Part shown: positions 8,856-17,347 of the stretch, piece after piece
Position numbering within the stretch: the first letter of the stretch is position 1
How the letters are laid out: every line of letters starts with the position of its first letter
Source: a virus
Length of the DNA: 28,227 bases
Strand: one strand, 5' to 3'
Virus record (IMG/VR): IMGVR_UViG_3300017752_000110
Coordinates: 1 to 28,227 of that record
Position numbers and translations under genes: made by a program
The notes under the pieces: model-generated
Told to the model about the DNA's origin: nothing
What the model saw: only the letters and a program-made list of their open reading frames with translations
Database searches by the model: none

Positions 8856-11642
8856 ATGCCAAGTTCAAAAATAATACATACTAAGACAGGTCGTAAAAGC
8901 GCTACACCTCATCCAGATGACCTCGACTTTGGAGAGTTGGCTATCAATTATAATGATGGCTTATTGTTCTTTAAGAATAATAGTGAAAAGATTTCTATCC
9001 TTGCATCAAGTAATCAAATTCGGAGCATAAACAGTCATATTGGAAGTGAGCTAAATCCGCATAAAGTTACCAAGGCTCAAGTAAATTTGGGATTCGCAGA
9101 TAATACATCCGACCTTGATAAACCTATTTCTGATCTTACTGCACAAGCTCTAGAGAAAAAAGTAGATAATATAACCCTTGAAAATGAATATTATACTAAG
9201 ATAGCAACTAACGCAGAAATAGACGGCAAATTTGGTGCGATTAATATTATCAATGGTAGTCCAACAGAATTATCACCCGAAGGAAATTTATCATACGATG
9301 CCTCGATTAATACATTTTCATTTACAAAGCCAACACTTCCAACTTTAGCTGATCTTGGGGGTCTTGCAATAGATGCTGTTAAACTTAATCCGCCTTTAGC
9401 TGGAAGCATACAAGGTAATGGAGTTTTATCATATGATGGATTAGGAATATTTACATATGATCGACCCACGATTGGTGGACTTGGCGGCTTCGCAAAAAAT
9501 GAGATTGGATTAGAAGACAAGGGCAGTGATATTAGAAGTAATGGAGATTTATCATACAATAATGGAATTTTTACATATGATCAGCCCACGATTAGTGGAT
9601 TAACTGATGGTAGGATAACTGTTACAGATGATGTCTTGAATGTAGATGGCTACGCAAGATTATCCGATCTAGAGTCTTCTGATTCTAATAATGATCAAAC
9701 TGCCCAAGGTTTGGACGTGCGCATCACTACTAACAAAGAGAATATCGAAAGCAATGATAAAGATATTGCGGACCTCGATGTGCGCATCACTACTAACAAA
9801 GAGAATATCGAAAGCAATGATTCTGATATCGAGGAACTTCGGGACTTAATAGGAGACAATGATGCAGCAATTGATGATCTAAAAACAGCTTCGGGTGATG
9901 CTTCTGATCAGCTTCAAGGATTGCAAGGTATTCGTGATTCAATCACTGATTTATCAGATAATAAGGCTAATGTATCAGATTTAACTACTCATATAAATGA
10001 TGAAAATAATCCACATAGGGTTACAGTTGGCCAACTTGGTTTAGAAAATGTAGATAATACAAGTGATGCTAATAAGCCTATTTCTGATGATACACAAGCT
10101 GCTTTAGATTTAAAACTTAATATCAGCGATCTTCCAGATACTACCCAGACGACAACAGATATTAATACTCTTAGTGGGTCGATCTCAGATAAAGCTGATC
10201 AATCATCTTTAGATACTCATACAAATAATGAAAGTAATCCACATAAGGTTACGGCGGCCCAACTTGGTTTAGAAAAAGTAGATAATACAAGTGATGCTAA
10301 TAAGCCTATTTCTAATGATACACAAGCTGCTTTAGATTTAAAATCGAATAAAAATCATGTCGATGGCATTCTAGACTCTCATACTCAAGCACTAGACTCT
10401 CATACTCAAACTCTCAGTGCGCAAGGGAATTCAATTAATGAAAAAGCGACCGCGTCCGATTTAAATTCCCATACAAATAATGAAAGTAATCCACATAAGG
10501 TTACGGCGGCGCAACTTACTCTAGGAAATGTAGATAATACAAGTGATGCTAATAAGCCTATTTCTAATGATACACAAGCTGCTTTAGATTTAAAATTGGA
10601 TGCTAATGATTCTGTATTAGATGGTATAGACACGAATACTCAATCGATTAATGGCCTTCAATCCATAGTTAATACGGCGCATGTTGCGGGTAGATCCAGT
10701 GCAAAACGGTTATATTTGACAGGATCGCCTTCTTCACAGGGAGGCGAGCGCGCTGAAATATCTTTATTAGCTAATAATTGGGTCCACAGCAACGAACGGA
10801 ACAACGCTTATTATAAAGCAAAGAATCACATCTTTACTAATACTGGGTCGCACTCTGCCTTGAGAATTGCAGAAGATGGCACCTTAACCGCGGTAACGCA
10901 AACAATTGAGAAAATTGAAGCTGAGGGTGATAAAGCCATTGCAACTAAAGAATATGTTGATAGTGTAGCAAATGGAGATTTAGTGGCCCGGACATATGTA
11001 GATGATCAAGTCAGCGACGTTCATGACTCACTATCACTGTTGGCTTATAATATGTCTCTGGTTGCACCAGGTGGATCATACATAGCGGTACAAAGATATT
11101 CAACCCCAACAAAGAGCGATGGCAGTGCCTTCACCTCCAACTGGACGACTGGCGCAACTCACAGTAGCGCTGGCGCCTGGACGCAAGGCTACATTAGCAA
11201 TGGTGGCTTCATTTTTAATTCAACGGGAAGTAAGCGAATGCAAGCCGTTAATTCTAATGCAGGTGGTTTTGCGATGGTCAATAATATTAGCCACTATAAA
11301 TCAATGACGATTAATGTTGGTTATCAGTTTACTCGAAATACTGATGATGGATCTAGCTTTTATATGCAATATAGTATAAAGAATACAAATAATGTTTTTG
11401 ATGTGACGCCAGGTGGTTCTCTTATTACATTGTCAAAGGCAGAAAATGTAGGTGGTGGTTGGACCGGTAGTCAAGATCAGCCAGCTGGCTGGGGTGTTGT
11501 ACACACTCATAACTCGAATGTGGTCGTCCCGCCGAATTCCAAAATATTCTTTAAATTTACAGCTCAGATCAATGGAGGGAGTGGCCAATACGAAGGCCTT
11601 GGACTCAGAGGATTCAGTATCACTTCTCCTACTTGGAGTTAA
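8856..11642 (+). CDS. long tail fibre with HxNDxxNPHxVT repeats
   Basis: The 928-residue product opens with a fibre-attachment type block, DLDFGELAINYNDGLLFFK at about 22-40, common in cyanophage fibres. The shaft contains four copies of the well-known fibre repeat HxNxxxNPHKVTxxQLGLxxVDNTSD at residues about 61, 379, 455 and 539, the last three nearly identical even in DNA. Residues about 130-250 hold three LSYD/FTYDxPT units, and 288-322 hold two identical 14-residue units. After residue 700 the sequence becomes a GGxW-rich beta domain, likely the receptor-binding tip, ending FSITSPTWS. The start follows the previous stop by nine bases with an A-rich leader. It should form an elongated trimer on the virion. 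Fibre assignment is firm; receptor unknown. Confidence 0.86.
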   Translation: MPSSKIIHTKTGRKSATPHPDDLDFGELAINYNDGLLFFKNNSEKISILASSNQIRSINSHIGSELNPHKVTKAQVNLGFADNTSDLDKPISDLTAQALEKKVDNITLENEYYTKIATNAEIDGKFGAINIINGSPTELSPEGNLSYDASINTFSFTKPTLPTLADLGGLAIDAVKLNPPLAGSIQGNGVLSYDGLGIFTYDRPTIGGLGGFAKNEIGLEDKGSDIRSNGDLSYNNGIFTYDQPTISGLTDGRITVTDDVLNVDGYARLSDLESSDSNNDQTAQGLDVRITTNKENIESNDKDIADLDVRITTNKENIESNDSDIEELRDLIGDNDAAIDDLKTASGDASDQLQGLQGIRDSITDLSDNKANVSDLTTHINDENNPHRVTVGQLGLENVDNTSDANKPISDDTQAALDLKLNISDLPDTTQTTTDINTLSGSISDKADQSSLDTHTNNESNPHKVTAAQLGLEKVDNTSDANKPISNDTQAALDLKSNKNHVDGILDSHTQALDSHTQTLSAQGNSINEKATASDLNSHTNNESNPHKVTAAQLTLGNVDNTSDANKPISNDTQAALDLKLDANDSVLDGIDTNTQSINGLQSIVNTAHVAGRSSAKRLYLTGSPSSQGGERAEISLLANNWVHSNERNNAYYKAKNHIFTNTGSHSALRIAEDGTLTAVTQTIEKIEAEGDKAIATKEYVDSVANGDLVARTYVDDQVSDVHDSLSLLAYNMSLVAPGGSYIAVQRYSTPTKSDGSAFTSNWTTGATHSSAGAWTQGYISNGGFIFNSTGSKRMQAVNSNAGGFAMVNNISHYKSMTINVGYQFTRNTDDGSSFYMQYSIKNTNNVFDVTPGGSLITLSKAENVGGGWTGSQDQPAGWGVVHTHNSNVVVPPNSKIFFKFTAQINGGSGQYEGLGLRGFSITSPTWS
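9036..9161 (+). repeat. divergent copy of the 126-bp fibre repeat
   Basis: In-frame with the three later copies and coding NPHKVTKAQVNLGFADNTSD, but clearly diverged in DNA. It marks the first unit of the fibre shaft. Confidence 0.6.
9717..9758 (+). repeat. 42-bp direct repeat, copy 1
   Basis: Identical 42-bp units start at 9717 and 9780, a period of 63 bp (21 codons), inside the fibre gene. They code for RITTNKENIESND. Confidence 0.9.
9780..9821 (+). repeat. 42-bp direct repeat, copy 2
   Basis: Second identical unit of the 42-bp repeat in the fibre shaft; identity at synonymous positions implies a recent duplication or gene conversion. Confidence 0.9.
9990..10115 (+). repeat. 126-bp fibre repeat, copy A
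   Basis: Codes for HINDENNPHRVTVGQLGLEN followed by VDNTSDANKPISDDTQAAL. The second half is almost base-for-base identical to copies B and C; the first half has diverged slightly. Confidence 0.9.
10218..10343 (+). repeat. 126-bp fibre repeat, copy B
   Basis: Codes for HTNNESNPHKVTAAQLGLEK followed by VDNTSDANKPISNDTQAAL. Same length and frame as copies A and C, with few base differences from C. Confidence 0.9.
10470..10595 (+). repeat. 126-bp fibre repeat, copy C
   Basis: Codes for HTNNESNPHKVTAAQLTLGN followed by the shared second half. Near-identity to copy B gives the fibre gene a substrate for homologous expansion or contraction. Confidence 0.9.
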
Positions 11643-11650
11643 TTTAAATA

Positions 11651-11878
11651 ATGTATCACTTAATTTTTAAGAAAGAAGAAGACGCATGGAAGAGGTCTCT
11701 TAAAGAAGGAAAGAAATTTCCAAAGAAGATAAATCCAAATGTGTGTAATAGATTCGAAATGTCATTCGGATATGTAACTAAACCAATTTTAACACCGGAG
11801 AATGATTATGTCCTTCCAATAGAAAACTACAAGTTGACTAAGAAAGAAGAAGATGAAAAAATCATATATCCATATTAA
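11651..11878 (+). CDS. small protein between the two fibres, unknown function
   Basis: A 75-residue, lysine-rich soluble protein ([20 protein letters not shown]) without recognisable motif. It starts eight bases after the first long fibre and ends 17 bases before the second, so it is cotranscribed with the first. Small genes in this position in T4-like phages sometimes encode fibre assembly chaperones, but no residue here supports that over other options. One tryptophan, one cysteine and no membrane segment are seen. The ATG follows an AT-only stretch without a Shine-Dalgarno sequence. The call as a real gene rests on tight packing between flanking genes and normal codon use for this block. 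Confidence 0.62.
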   Translation: MYHLIFKKEEDAWKRSLKEGKKFPKKINPNVCNRFEMSFGYVTKPILTPENDYVLPIENYKLTKKEEDEKIIYPY

Positions 11879-11882
11879 ATCT

Positions 11883-11890
11883 TATAAATA
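11883..11890 (+). promoter_or_regulatory. T4-type late promoter TATAAATA, 5 nt before ATG
   Basis: Exact octamer in the 17-bp gap before the second fibre gene. With T4-like geometry (octamer at about -13 to -6) transcription would begin at or next to the A of the ATG at 11896. Confidence 0.72.
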
Positions 11891-11895
11891 GAATC

Positions 11896-14800
11896 ATGCC
11901 TCTTACAAAAAATACAACTTCTATTGCATATCAGACCACTGGTAATACCGAAACATTTGTCACAGGAAGCACCATAACCCCAGGTGCATTATTACAATGG
12001 GATAGTAGTGGTAATGCGGCTTCAAGTGGCTTTGATATTTCGCAAGAAGATTTTGGTGGTACACTACCATCAAGCGCATCAACTGTACCTACTCAAGTTG
12101 CGATTGATAATCTAATCAATTCTAGATTGGGAACTCAAGATGGATCACAATTAGGTTTGGTCAGTGTGGGTGAGAATAATGAACCTGCAGGTTCGGGTGG
12201 AATCATTATCTCACCTAAGGTAAATGGTGAACAGATAATAACATATACACCACCTGATGTTCTTACTGCAGAACAAATAGATAATACAGGTTTTGATAGT
12301 GGCGAGTTTGCTTCTTTTGATTCCAATGGTAATCTTGTATCATCGAAGATAAAACAGTCTCTTGTAATAAATTCAAGTTCAACTGATAATACATTTCCCA
12401 CAACAAAGACGGTCTTCGATTATGGTCGGAATATCGCCGCAAATAGATTACTTGGTGTGGATGATACCATTGGACATGGCGATTTTCTTTCTTATAACTC
12501 TGCAACTGGGGGTTTCGAAGCCTCGACCTCCACAGTAGGCAATCATAAATTATTTAGTGCAACTCATACAGATGTAGCAACTAACATAACCCCATCCTAC
12601 GGTGATTCAATTTACTATGATGGTACAGAATGGACTAAAGGAAACTTTGGTAATTGGGGTGCTGATATGGAATATAAAGGCATCACTAATCAGAATGGTG
12701 CGACTTTTAGTGACTTATCATATTCGGGCGCAAGTAATACAGACGTCAGAAAATTCATTTTTGATTCTGGCTTCGGCGATGCAATGCCACAGGGATACGC
12801 AGCGAGAAATTATTCCGGCTCCAATCTATCAGGCAATTTCTCTACAAGAATAATAACAGGAATCGATAAAGTAGAAATTAGTGGATTACAAGGCGGTAAC
12901 CAAGGCCAAAACGTCGCGTCGGGTAATAATTATCCCGGCGGTACTGGAACTTATATTTATGATTCAGAACAAAACGTGTGGTACAATTCCGATTATAATG
13001 GACCAGATGATCGCGGCTGGTTTTACCACTTCCACCCAACATTGAATCGCTGGCAAAGTGGAAATACCGTCGAGCTGGCCACGCAATCCTCAGGCGACAC
13101 GCTGGCCTTCATGTCACCGAGTCCTACTGAAGCTCAAGGTTTTTGGGCTATTCAAGATAATTCAGCCTTTCAATGGAAAAGTTCGACTTACTCAGTAGCG
13201 AATTTCATTGGGCTGGAAACCGTAGCGCAGGGTGGAACTGCTTCTTATATATTCACTCCTGGTACGACTACCTCGACAGAAAATCTGACTCCATTAGGTT
13301 TTTCTACAATAGATGATGGTGTAGATATTACTGGGGGTAATTTTGCATTATCAAGTAAGATTCAATTTCCTATTAGTGGTTTAGTTGGCGGAGGACTTGT
13401 AACTTCAAGAATTCGTGGAGTATATATCAAGGCCCATATCTTTATGAATGCGGGGTCTAATGATAGGAAAGCAGATATATATGCAACATACCCAGACGGT
13501 TCAAGGCGGCCATTATTGAAGACCGAAAGAAATACCTATTATAATCAAACTACAAACACAAACATTGAAGAAACAGTATTTGTTCCTATTAATGAAGGAC
13601 AGACTCAATTACAAATAGAATTCAACCTTGATAAGCATACGCGAGAAGGACTTGCTTTTGAAATTATTGGAGCCTTGTGCACTAAGAGAATTGAATTAAG
13701 TCCAGAGGTTGATCACATTCAGATCGTTGGTTCACAGGCTACTGAGGGCAGGGCAAATGTAGTAACAGATGGATATGTTCATGGAGGCAACGTTCCCGTC
13801 GGCGCATCGGTCCCGTCACCGAATAGTTTTTCGGCCACGAATAGCAGCAACCAATACCGCTCGGATATTTGGTCTTCTCTAACACCAACGACTCCTCCAA
13901 CTTTACGCTGGTCTGATGTTTTACCAATTACAATTCCAGATAATGTTTCAAAGACTGTTATTAAATCCAAGACTGCTTGGGCACTCGTTTCTCCCAGCGA
14001 AGAACATTCAACCACAGAGATTGTAATTGATTGGGACGCACAGACAATTACTGGTACTTATTTCAGTGATAATGAATTCTCTCAGAGTGGTTACCTATAT
14101 TCCGATAATCTTACTGGTGTAAAAACTTTTATCATTGAAGATTCTGGCAGTTTCCAACCCATCATAAGAGTAGAGGTCGACGGCCGAGATATTGTAAAAT
14201 TGCCTGTGCCGCGGCATGCCGATGGAGCTGGCAACGTCTACCAAAACTTTGCATTATCCTATAACATTGAGAATTATAAGACCGTCGCTCCTACTACTAA
14301 AAAATTAGGAACAGGATTTACAACTCTGGCCACCGACCGGCTCGCTACGGTTGCGGCACCGATATCTGGTACAGCCGAATTTGATGGATATCTCATAGTA
14401 ACTGCCAACTTTGATGACGCGGGTAACAACGCCACGGGTACCAAACAAGATGATTTTTACATTGATATTGGAGGCACAATCTTTAAAAATAATAACCCTG
14501 ACAGGGATGGATTCCAGACGTTTTGTGAAACCTTAACCCTACCAATTGCGTCTGGCGAAACATATAGCATTACATCTAATGAGGGGACAACCTTTGATGT
14601 AAGATTTAAGGCAAAGACACTAGAGGCTTCAGGTCTAAATGGAGCAGATGGTGCACCAGGTGCCACAGGTCCTCAAGGCCCACAAGGGACTCCGGGCAAT
14701 GATGGTGCTCCGGGTGAAAAAGGAGATACAGGAGATACAGGCCCACAAGGCCCACAAGGCCCACAAGGGACTCCAGGCGCTAATGGTGTTGGCTCTCAAG

Positions 14801-15375
14801 GTCCACAAGGCATTCAAGGTCCACAAGGGCCTGCTTTTGTACCAGCAGCAGTTACAAGGCTGGCGGTGATCGGCAGCAATGACAACCGCTATCGTGCATT
14901 TACTAGAGCCGAGGGAAAAAAGTATATATACCCAGGACTGGACATGGATGAGGTTCAAGACCTCTCCACTGAGGAGTCCATCCGCCTATTCTACGGAACT
15001 CACGGCGGAGGCGTTCCAAAAGAAGCGCATGGATATGTACCTTTTACTATGAACAACGATATTAATGTAGGTACTGATTACGACAATGTTGTAGGTGCAA
15101 CTATTCGGCTCTCGGTGGTTCAGTCAACAAATACTGGTGGTCATTTTAGAGGTGTAACTATTCTTAATTCTTCGGCCGAAATAGTAAGTCAAAGTATGAT
15201 TGAATATAAACTGCCCACTACCGAGGGTTTTACTACCCCGCGTATCATTGCATCTGTATATGTACCAATACATGCAGGACTAGAAACTTTTTATGTGTAT
15301 GCCGATTGGGCCCATGGCTCAGGCATCAGCCGAACGACCTATTACGCGCAATTAACTAATTTATATGTTTCTTAG
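11896..15375 (+). CDS. tail fibre / adhesin with collagen-like stalk
   Basis: The 1159-residue product is a probable distal fibre or adhesin. It starts [20 protein letters not shown] and is rich in G, S, T and N throughout, with beta-type segments. A Gly-X-Y run covers residues about 916-979 ([19 protein letters not shown] and onward), with one break at GVGS, giving about twenty triplets; phage collagen-like runs form trimeric stalks. The last 180 residues form a separate domain after the stalk, likely the receptor-binding head. Two inner segments (DNA 13041-13120 and 13781-13860) are much richer in GC than the rest of the gene, which hints at mosaic origin. It has its own late promoter directly before the ATG and ends 58 bases before the opposing gene block. 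No chaperone-type C-terminal autoprotease motif was recognised. Confidence 0.8.
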   Translation: MPLTKNTTSIAYQTTGNTETFVTGSTITPGALLQWDSSGNAASSGFDISQEDFGGTLPSSASTVPTQVAIDNLINSRLGTQDGSQLGLVSVGENNEPAGSGGIIISPKVNGEQIITYTPPDVLTAEQIDNTGFDSGEFASFDSNGNLVSSKIKQSLVINSSSTDNTFPTTKTVFDYGRNIAANRLLGVDDTIGHGDFLSYNSATGGFEASTSTVGNHKLFSATHTDVATNITPSYGDSIYYDGTEWTKGNFGNWGADMEYKGITNQNGATFSDLSYSGASNTDVRKFIFDSGFGDAMPQGYAARNYSGSNLSGNFSTRIITGIDKVEISGLQGGNQGQNVASGNNYPGGTGTYIYDSEQNVWYNSDYNGPDDRGWFYHFHPTLNRWQSGNTVELATQSSGDTLAFMSPSPTEAQGFWAIQDNSAFQWKSSTYSVANFIGLETVAQGGTASYIFTPGTTTSTENLTPLGFSTIDDGVDITGGNFALSSKIQFPISGLVGGGLVTSRIRGVYIKAHIFMNAGSNDRKADIYATYPDGSRRPLLKTERNTYYNQTTNTNIEETVFVPINEGQTQLQIEFNLDKHTREGLAFEIIGALCTKRIELSPEVDHIQIVGSQATEGRANVVTDGYVHGGNVPVGASVPSPNSFSATNSSNQYRSDIWSSLTPTTPPTLRWSDVLPITIPDNVSKTVIKSKTAWALVSPSEEHSTTEIVIDWDAQTITGTYFSDNEFSQSGYLYSDNLTGVKTFIIEDSGSFQPIIRVEVDGRDIVKLPVPRHADGAGNVYQNFALSYNIENYKTVAPTTKKLGTGFTTLATDRLATVAAPISGTAEFDGYLIVTANFDDAGNNATGTKQDDFYIDIGGTIFKNNNPDRDGFQTFCETLTLPIASGETYSITSNEGTTFDVRFKAKTLEASGLNGADGAPGATGPQGPQGTPGNDGAPGEKGDTGDTGPQGPQGPQGTPGANGVGSQGPQGIQGPQGPAFVPAAVTRLAVIGSNDNRYRAFTRAEGKKYIYPGLDMDEVQDLSTEESIRLFYGTHGGGVPKEAHGYVPFTMNNDINVGTDYDNVVGATIRLSVVQSTNTGGHFRGVTILNSSAEIVSQSMIEYKLPTTEGFTTPRIIASVYVPIHAGLETFYVYADWAHGSGISRTTYYAQLTNLYVS
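14641..14832 (+). repeat. collagen-like Gly-X-Y coding tract
   Basis: Roughly 190 bp coding about twenty Gly-X-Y triplets, dominated by GPQ, with near-identical 9-bp units (ggcccacaa) in tandem. Such tracts slip easily during replication and can change stalk length. Confidence 0.88.
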
Positions 15376-15391
15376 TTAGTGCGCTGCCAAT

Positions 15392-15420
15392 AAAAAAGCC
15401 CCATCATAATGATGGGACTT
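15392..15420 (-). terminator. rho-independent terminator between converging blocks
   Basis: On the minus strand the hairpin AAGTCCCATCAT / ATGATGGGGCTT (one mismatch, very short loop) is followed by a run of six T. It sits 14 bases past the stop of the minus-strand gene at 15434. On the plus strand the hairpin lacks a T tract, so it may stop only weakly in that direction. Confidence 0.85.
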
Positions 15421-15433
15421 GAATAGGTTGAGA

Positions 15434-15655
15434 TTAATCTACCTGAGGCTTTTTAGCCACAGGCTTCTTCTTAGCCGCCGGCTTCTTCTTAGCTGGCTTC
15501 TTTGCCTTTGCCTTAAGTTCAGCAATCTCTTTTTGAGCTGCTTCATAAAGCTCGGTCGCATCTTCGACTGCACGGTCAACCTTTGTTTCATTGTTGCGTC
15601 CGACAAGAATGCCGACAACGAAACCAATTACGAATGTTACGATCAATGTAATCAT
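15434..15655 (-). CDS. small membrane protein with Lys/Ala/Pro-rich tail
   Basis: A 73-residue protein. Residues 2-19 form one hydrophobic segment (ITLIVTFVIGFVVGILVG), followed by a charged helix (about 20-48) and a strongly basic tail of KKPAAKKK type repeats (about 49-70), which resembles the tails of histone H1-like proteins. The predicted topology is a single membrane anchor with a basic soluble tail that could contact DNA or membrane phosphates. It is the last gene of the minus-strand block before the terminator. The ATG lies directly after an AATAAATA string, which is too close to act as a normal promoter for this start. Function unknown; small membrane proteins of this layout are common in marine T4-like phages. 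Confidence 0.72.
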   Translation of the reverse strand: MITLIVTFVIGFVVGILVGRNNETKVDRAVEDATELYEAAQKEIAELKAKAKKPAKKKPAAKKKPVAKKPQVD

Positions 15656-15679
15656 TATTTATTTCTTTCTTTGTTCTGT

Positions 15680-15931
15680 TTATTTGTTATATATACCTTG
15701 TAGGTAAGATTCAAACTGTTCAATCTTTTGTTGTCTTTCTGGCCAAAGGATATATTCCTTTTCTGGGTTGGCTTTAAGATTATTCAAGAGAGGCTGGATA
15801 GCATTGTAAAGATTATCAACTTTTTGTTGTGTTGCATTAGCACTCTGTGTTGCTTGTGTTGCCTTTTGATAGGAATTAAGTTCTGTTTCATCAACTGCTG
15901 TGAAACCAAAATCGAATATTTGTTCGTTCAT
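15680..15931 (-). CDS. conserved small marine T4-like phage protein
   Basis: An 83-residue soluble, mostly helical protein. The opening EQIFDFGFTAVDETEL matches a short family I recall in many cyanophages (FDFGFTxVDExEL), whose function is unknown. Residues 20-70 are rich in Q, N and A with likely coiled-coil character. Its ATG overlaps the TGA of the upstream 55-residue gene in the ATGA form, so the two are translationally coupled. A structural role has been suggested for relatives only by genomic position. The start is fixed by the overlap and the conserved N-terminus. Confidence 0.75.
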   Translation of the reverse strand: MNEQIFDFGFTAVDETELNSYQKATQATQSANATQQKVDNLYNAIQPLLNNLKANPEKEYILWPERQQKIEQFESYLQGIYNK

Positions 15932-16095
15932 TTCTTTTTAGATAGGTTCTCGTTAATTGCTAGATTTTTCTTGGGTGTAACCATAATGCCGACATGATCA
16001 TTATACACCATTGCGCCATGGGAACGTCCTAATCTTTTACTTCTGCTTGGATTTGGTGCTCGTAGGTCTACTCCTGGTTTCGCTCGTTTACTCAT
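15928..16095 (-). CDS. short basic protein (55 aa), unknown function
   Basis: The ATG at 16095 gives a 55-residue, strongly basic protein (MSKRAKPGVDLRAPNPSRSK), with nine or more lysines and many arginines, and no membrane segment. The frame is open further upstream to 16224, but that would run into the capsule-synthesis type gene and bypass the late promoter, so the shorter start is preferred. An exact TATAAATA lies five bases before this ATG. The stop overlaps the start of the next gene (ATGA). A nucleic-acid or virion-binding role would fit the charge but is not shown. Confidence 0.65.
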   Translation of the reverse strand: MSKRAKPGVDLRAPNPSRSKRLGRSHGAMVYNDHVGIMVTPKKNLAINENLSKKK

Positions 16096-16100
16096 ATTGT

Positions 16101-16108
16101 TATTTATA
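16101..16108 (-). promoter_or_regulatory. T4-type late promoter TATAAATA, 5 nt before ATG
   Basis: Exact octamer on the minus strand in the 40-bp gap before the 55-residue gene, with the same five-base spacing to the start codon as at 11883-11890. It probably drives the three small genes down to the terminator. Confidence 0.72.
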
Positions 16109-16135
16109 CTCTTTCTGAATTCTATTTTGGGGAAT

Positions 16136-16786
16136 CTACTCTGTGAAATTTGGACGTTTATATAGATAAGATGGTTTTTTATTACCCCACCCAAGTTTGA
16201 GCGCAGAGTGCGGTATTTTTTCATTTATTTGAACCATGCCATCTATTATACTTTTTATTTTTTTATTCGAATCGTAAAGTGTTGTTAATGTTTCTCCAAA
16301 AGTAAAATAGCGCCAAGACTGCAAGTTTATAAAATTTTCAATGTATGAGTGCTTCCATTCATCAATTAAATAATGATTAGGTTCTTTAGTACATAAAAAC
16401 CAGACCACAGTTTCAAGTGAATCAGTACCGTATCCTCCTCTTGGTATAAACCTGTATGTAAAAAATCCAGTTTCATTTAAAACTTTATGATAAAACCGAC
16501 TAAGTGATTCCATTGGAAATACACTCACATCTGCCCACACCCCTCCGAATTTAGATAACAATAGTATTCTCAATAGATCAGCCCTTGCTTGAATATTTCT
16601 TTTAGGAGAATTTTTAACTATATCAAAATATTCAGGGACATAATCAGCAATTGTTTTATCTGAAAGAACATTAACTTCCCAAGTTGGGTTTAATTCTTTC
16701 CAACGATTAATACACTTTCTATTCAATCCAGACAAAGACTCGTGATCTTCGCCTTGAAACCAACACATCCATATTGTTTTGTTCAT
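16136..16786 (-). CDS. capsular polysaccharide synthesis-type glycosyltransferase
   Basis: A 216-residue protein beginning NKTIWMCWFQGEDH, which is the first strand of the capsule-synthesis (Caps_synth, related to GT32) fold, whose members start with IPKIIWxxW. The core motif ARADLLRILLLSKFGGVWAD at residues 67-86 matches the family signature (SDxxRxxLLxxxGGvWxD), with D86 as the likely metal or nucleotide-sugar ligand. The second acidic residue of a DxD is replaced by serine (DVS), as happens in Caps_synth members. The C-terminal half is less conserved. It should transfer a sugar from a nucleotide donor to a glycan. It is the last gene of the glycan island, three bases after the sulfotransferase stop. 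Family call is good; donor and acceptor unknown. Confidence 0.78.
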   Translation of the reverse strand: MNKTIWMCWFQGEDHESLSGLNRKCINRWKELNPTWEVNVLSDKTIADYVPEYFDIVKNSPKRNIQARADLLRILLLSKFGGVWADVSVFPMESLSRFYHKVLNETGFFTYRFIPRGGYGTDSLETVVWFLCTKEPNHYLIDEWKHSYIENFINLQSWRYFTFGETLTTLYDSNKKIKSIIDGMVQINEKIPHSALKLGWGNKKPSYLYKRPNFTE

Positions 16787-16789
16787 AAT

Positions 16790-17338
16790 TTATTTCCCAA
16801 ATTCATATCCGAAATACTCAATGTCCTTTGCGTATTTTTCTGCAACAATAGATTTTGTTTCATCATCATAATATTCGGTGTAGTGTTTGTGTTTTGATTT
16901 ATTAATATGAGGAAGTTCTTGTCTTGGAATTTTCATTTTATCGCAGACAAAGTTGAGGTCTTCTTGAAGATTTTCGAATTTTCCAATGAAGTCTATATCA
17001 TGTGGTATTTGCGTATTTTGAATACAAATATGACTATCTTCTATTATTTCATTTTTAATAAAATCTGAGAATGTTAGTTTATTAAATTTACTCCAAGGGC
17101 CGTATTTTTTTGAAGCTTTATTCTTATAAGCTGATACCGCTCTGTCCCAAGGATTCCTTACTATTGTCCAAGTAAAATAATCTTTATACATATCTGGTTC
17201 ATAAAACTTAAAGGGTTCTGATTTAAAATTGAATATATTGAAAATAGAACGTGTGCCCGTTTTATGAATCACAAAGTATATAAACTTGAAGGAATGACCG
17301 TATTCAGTAGAAACTCTGTATTGTGTTTTGCACTTCAC
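16790..17338 (-). CDS. PAPS-dependent sulfotransferase-like protein
   Basis: A 182-residue protein with both hallmarks of P-loop sulfotransferases. Residues 22-31 (FVIHKTGTRS) match the 5'-phosphosulfate loop (FvxxPKtGTtS), with a lysine in the expected position and histidine in place of the usual proline. Residues 57-72 (WTIVRNPWDRAVSAYK) match the 3'-phosphate binding block, with the key Arg61 and Ser69. Length is short compared with most family members (200-300). It should transfer a sulfate from PAPS to a glycan hydroxyl in the cytoplasm. The start is GTG at 17338, because an in-frame stop lies six bases upstream. It sits between two glycosyltransferase genes with short gaps, which supports a glycan substrate. 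Certainty of fold is high, of substrate low. Confidence 0.8.
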   Translation of the reverse strand: MKCKTQYRVSTEYGHSFKFIYFVIHKTGTRSIFNIFNFKSEPFKFYEPDMYKDYFTWTIVRNPWDRAVSAYKNKASKKYGPWSKFNKLTFSDFIKNEIIEDSHICIQNTQIPHDIDFIGKFENLQEDLNFVCDKMKIPRQELPHINKSKHKHYTEYYDDETKSIVAEKYAKDIEYFGYEFGK

Positions 17339-17347
17339 CTCTTATTA

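Noticed and set aside
9191-9559. 122-residue minus-strand frame in the fibre gene
   Set aside because: Fully antisense to clear fibre repeats, with no promoter or ribosome site.
9990-10595. Regularly spaced repeats considered as a CRISPR array
   Set aside because: The repeats are 126 bp, in frame, and encode a known fibre motif; spacers are also coding.
14635-14958. 107-residue minus-strand frame opposite the collagen-like tract
   Set aside because: Its repeated LWALWA composition is the complement of Gly-Pro-Gln codons; an artefact of the repeat.
16096-16224. Longer N-terminus for the 55-residue gene
   Set aside because: It would overlap the capsule-type transferase and cross the TATAAATA promoter placed five bases before the internal ATG.
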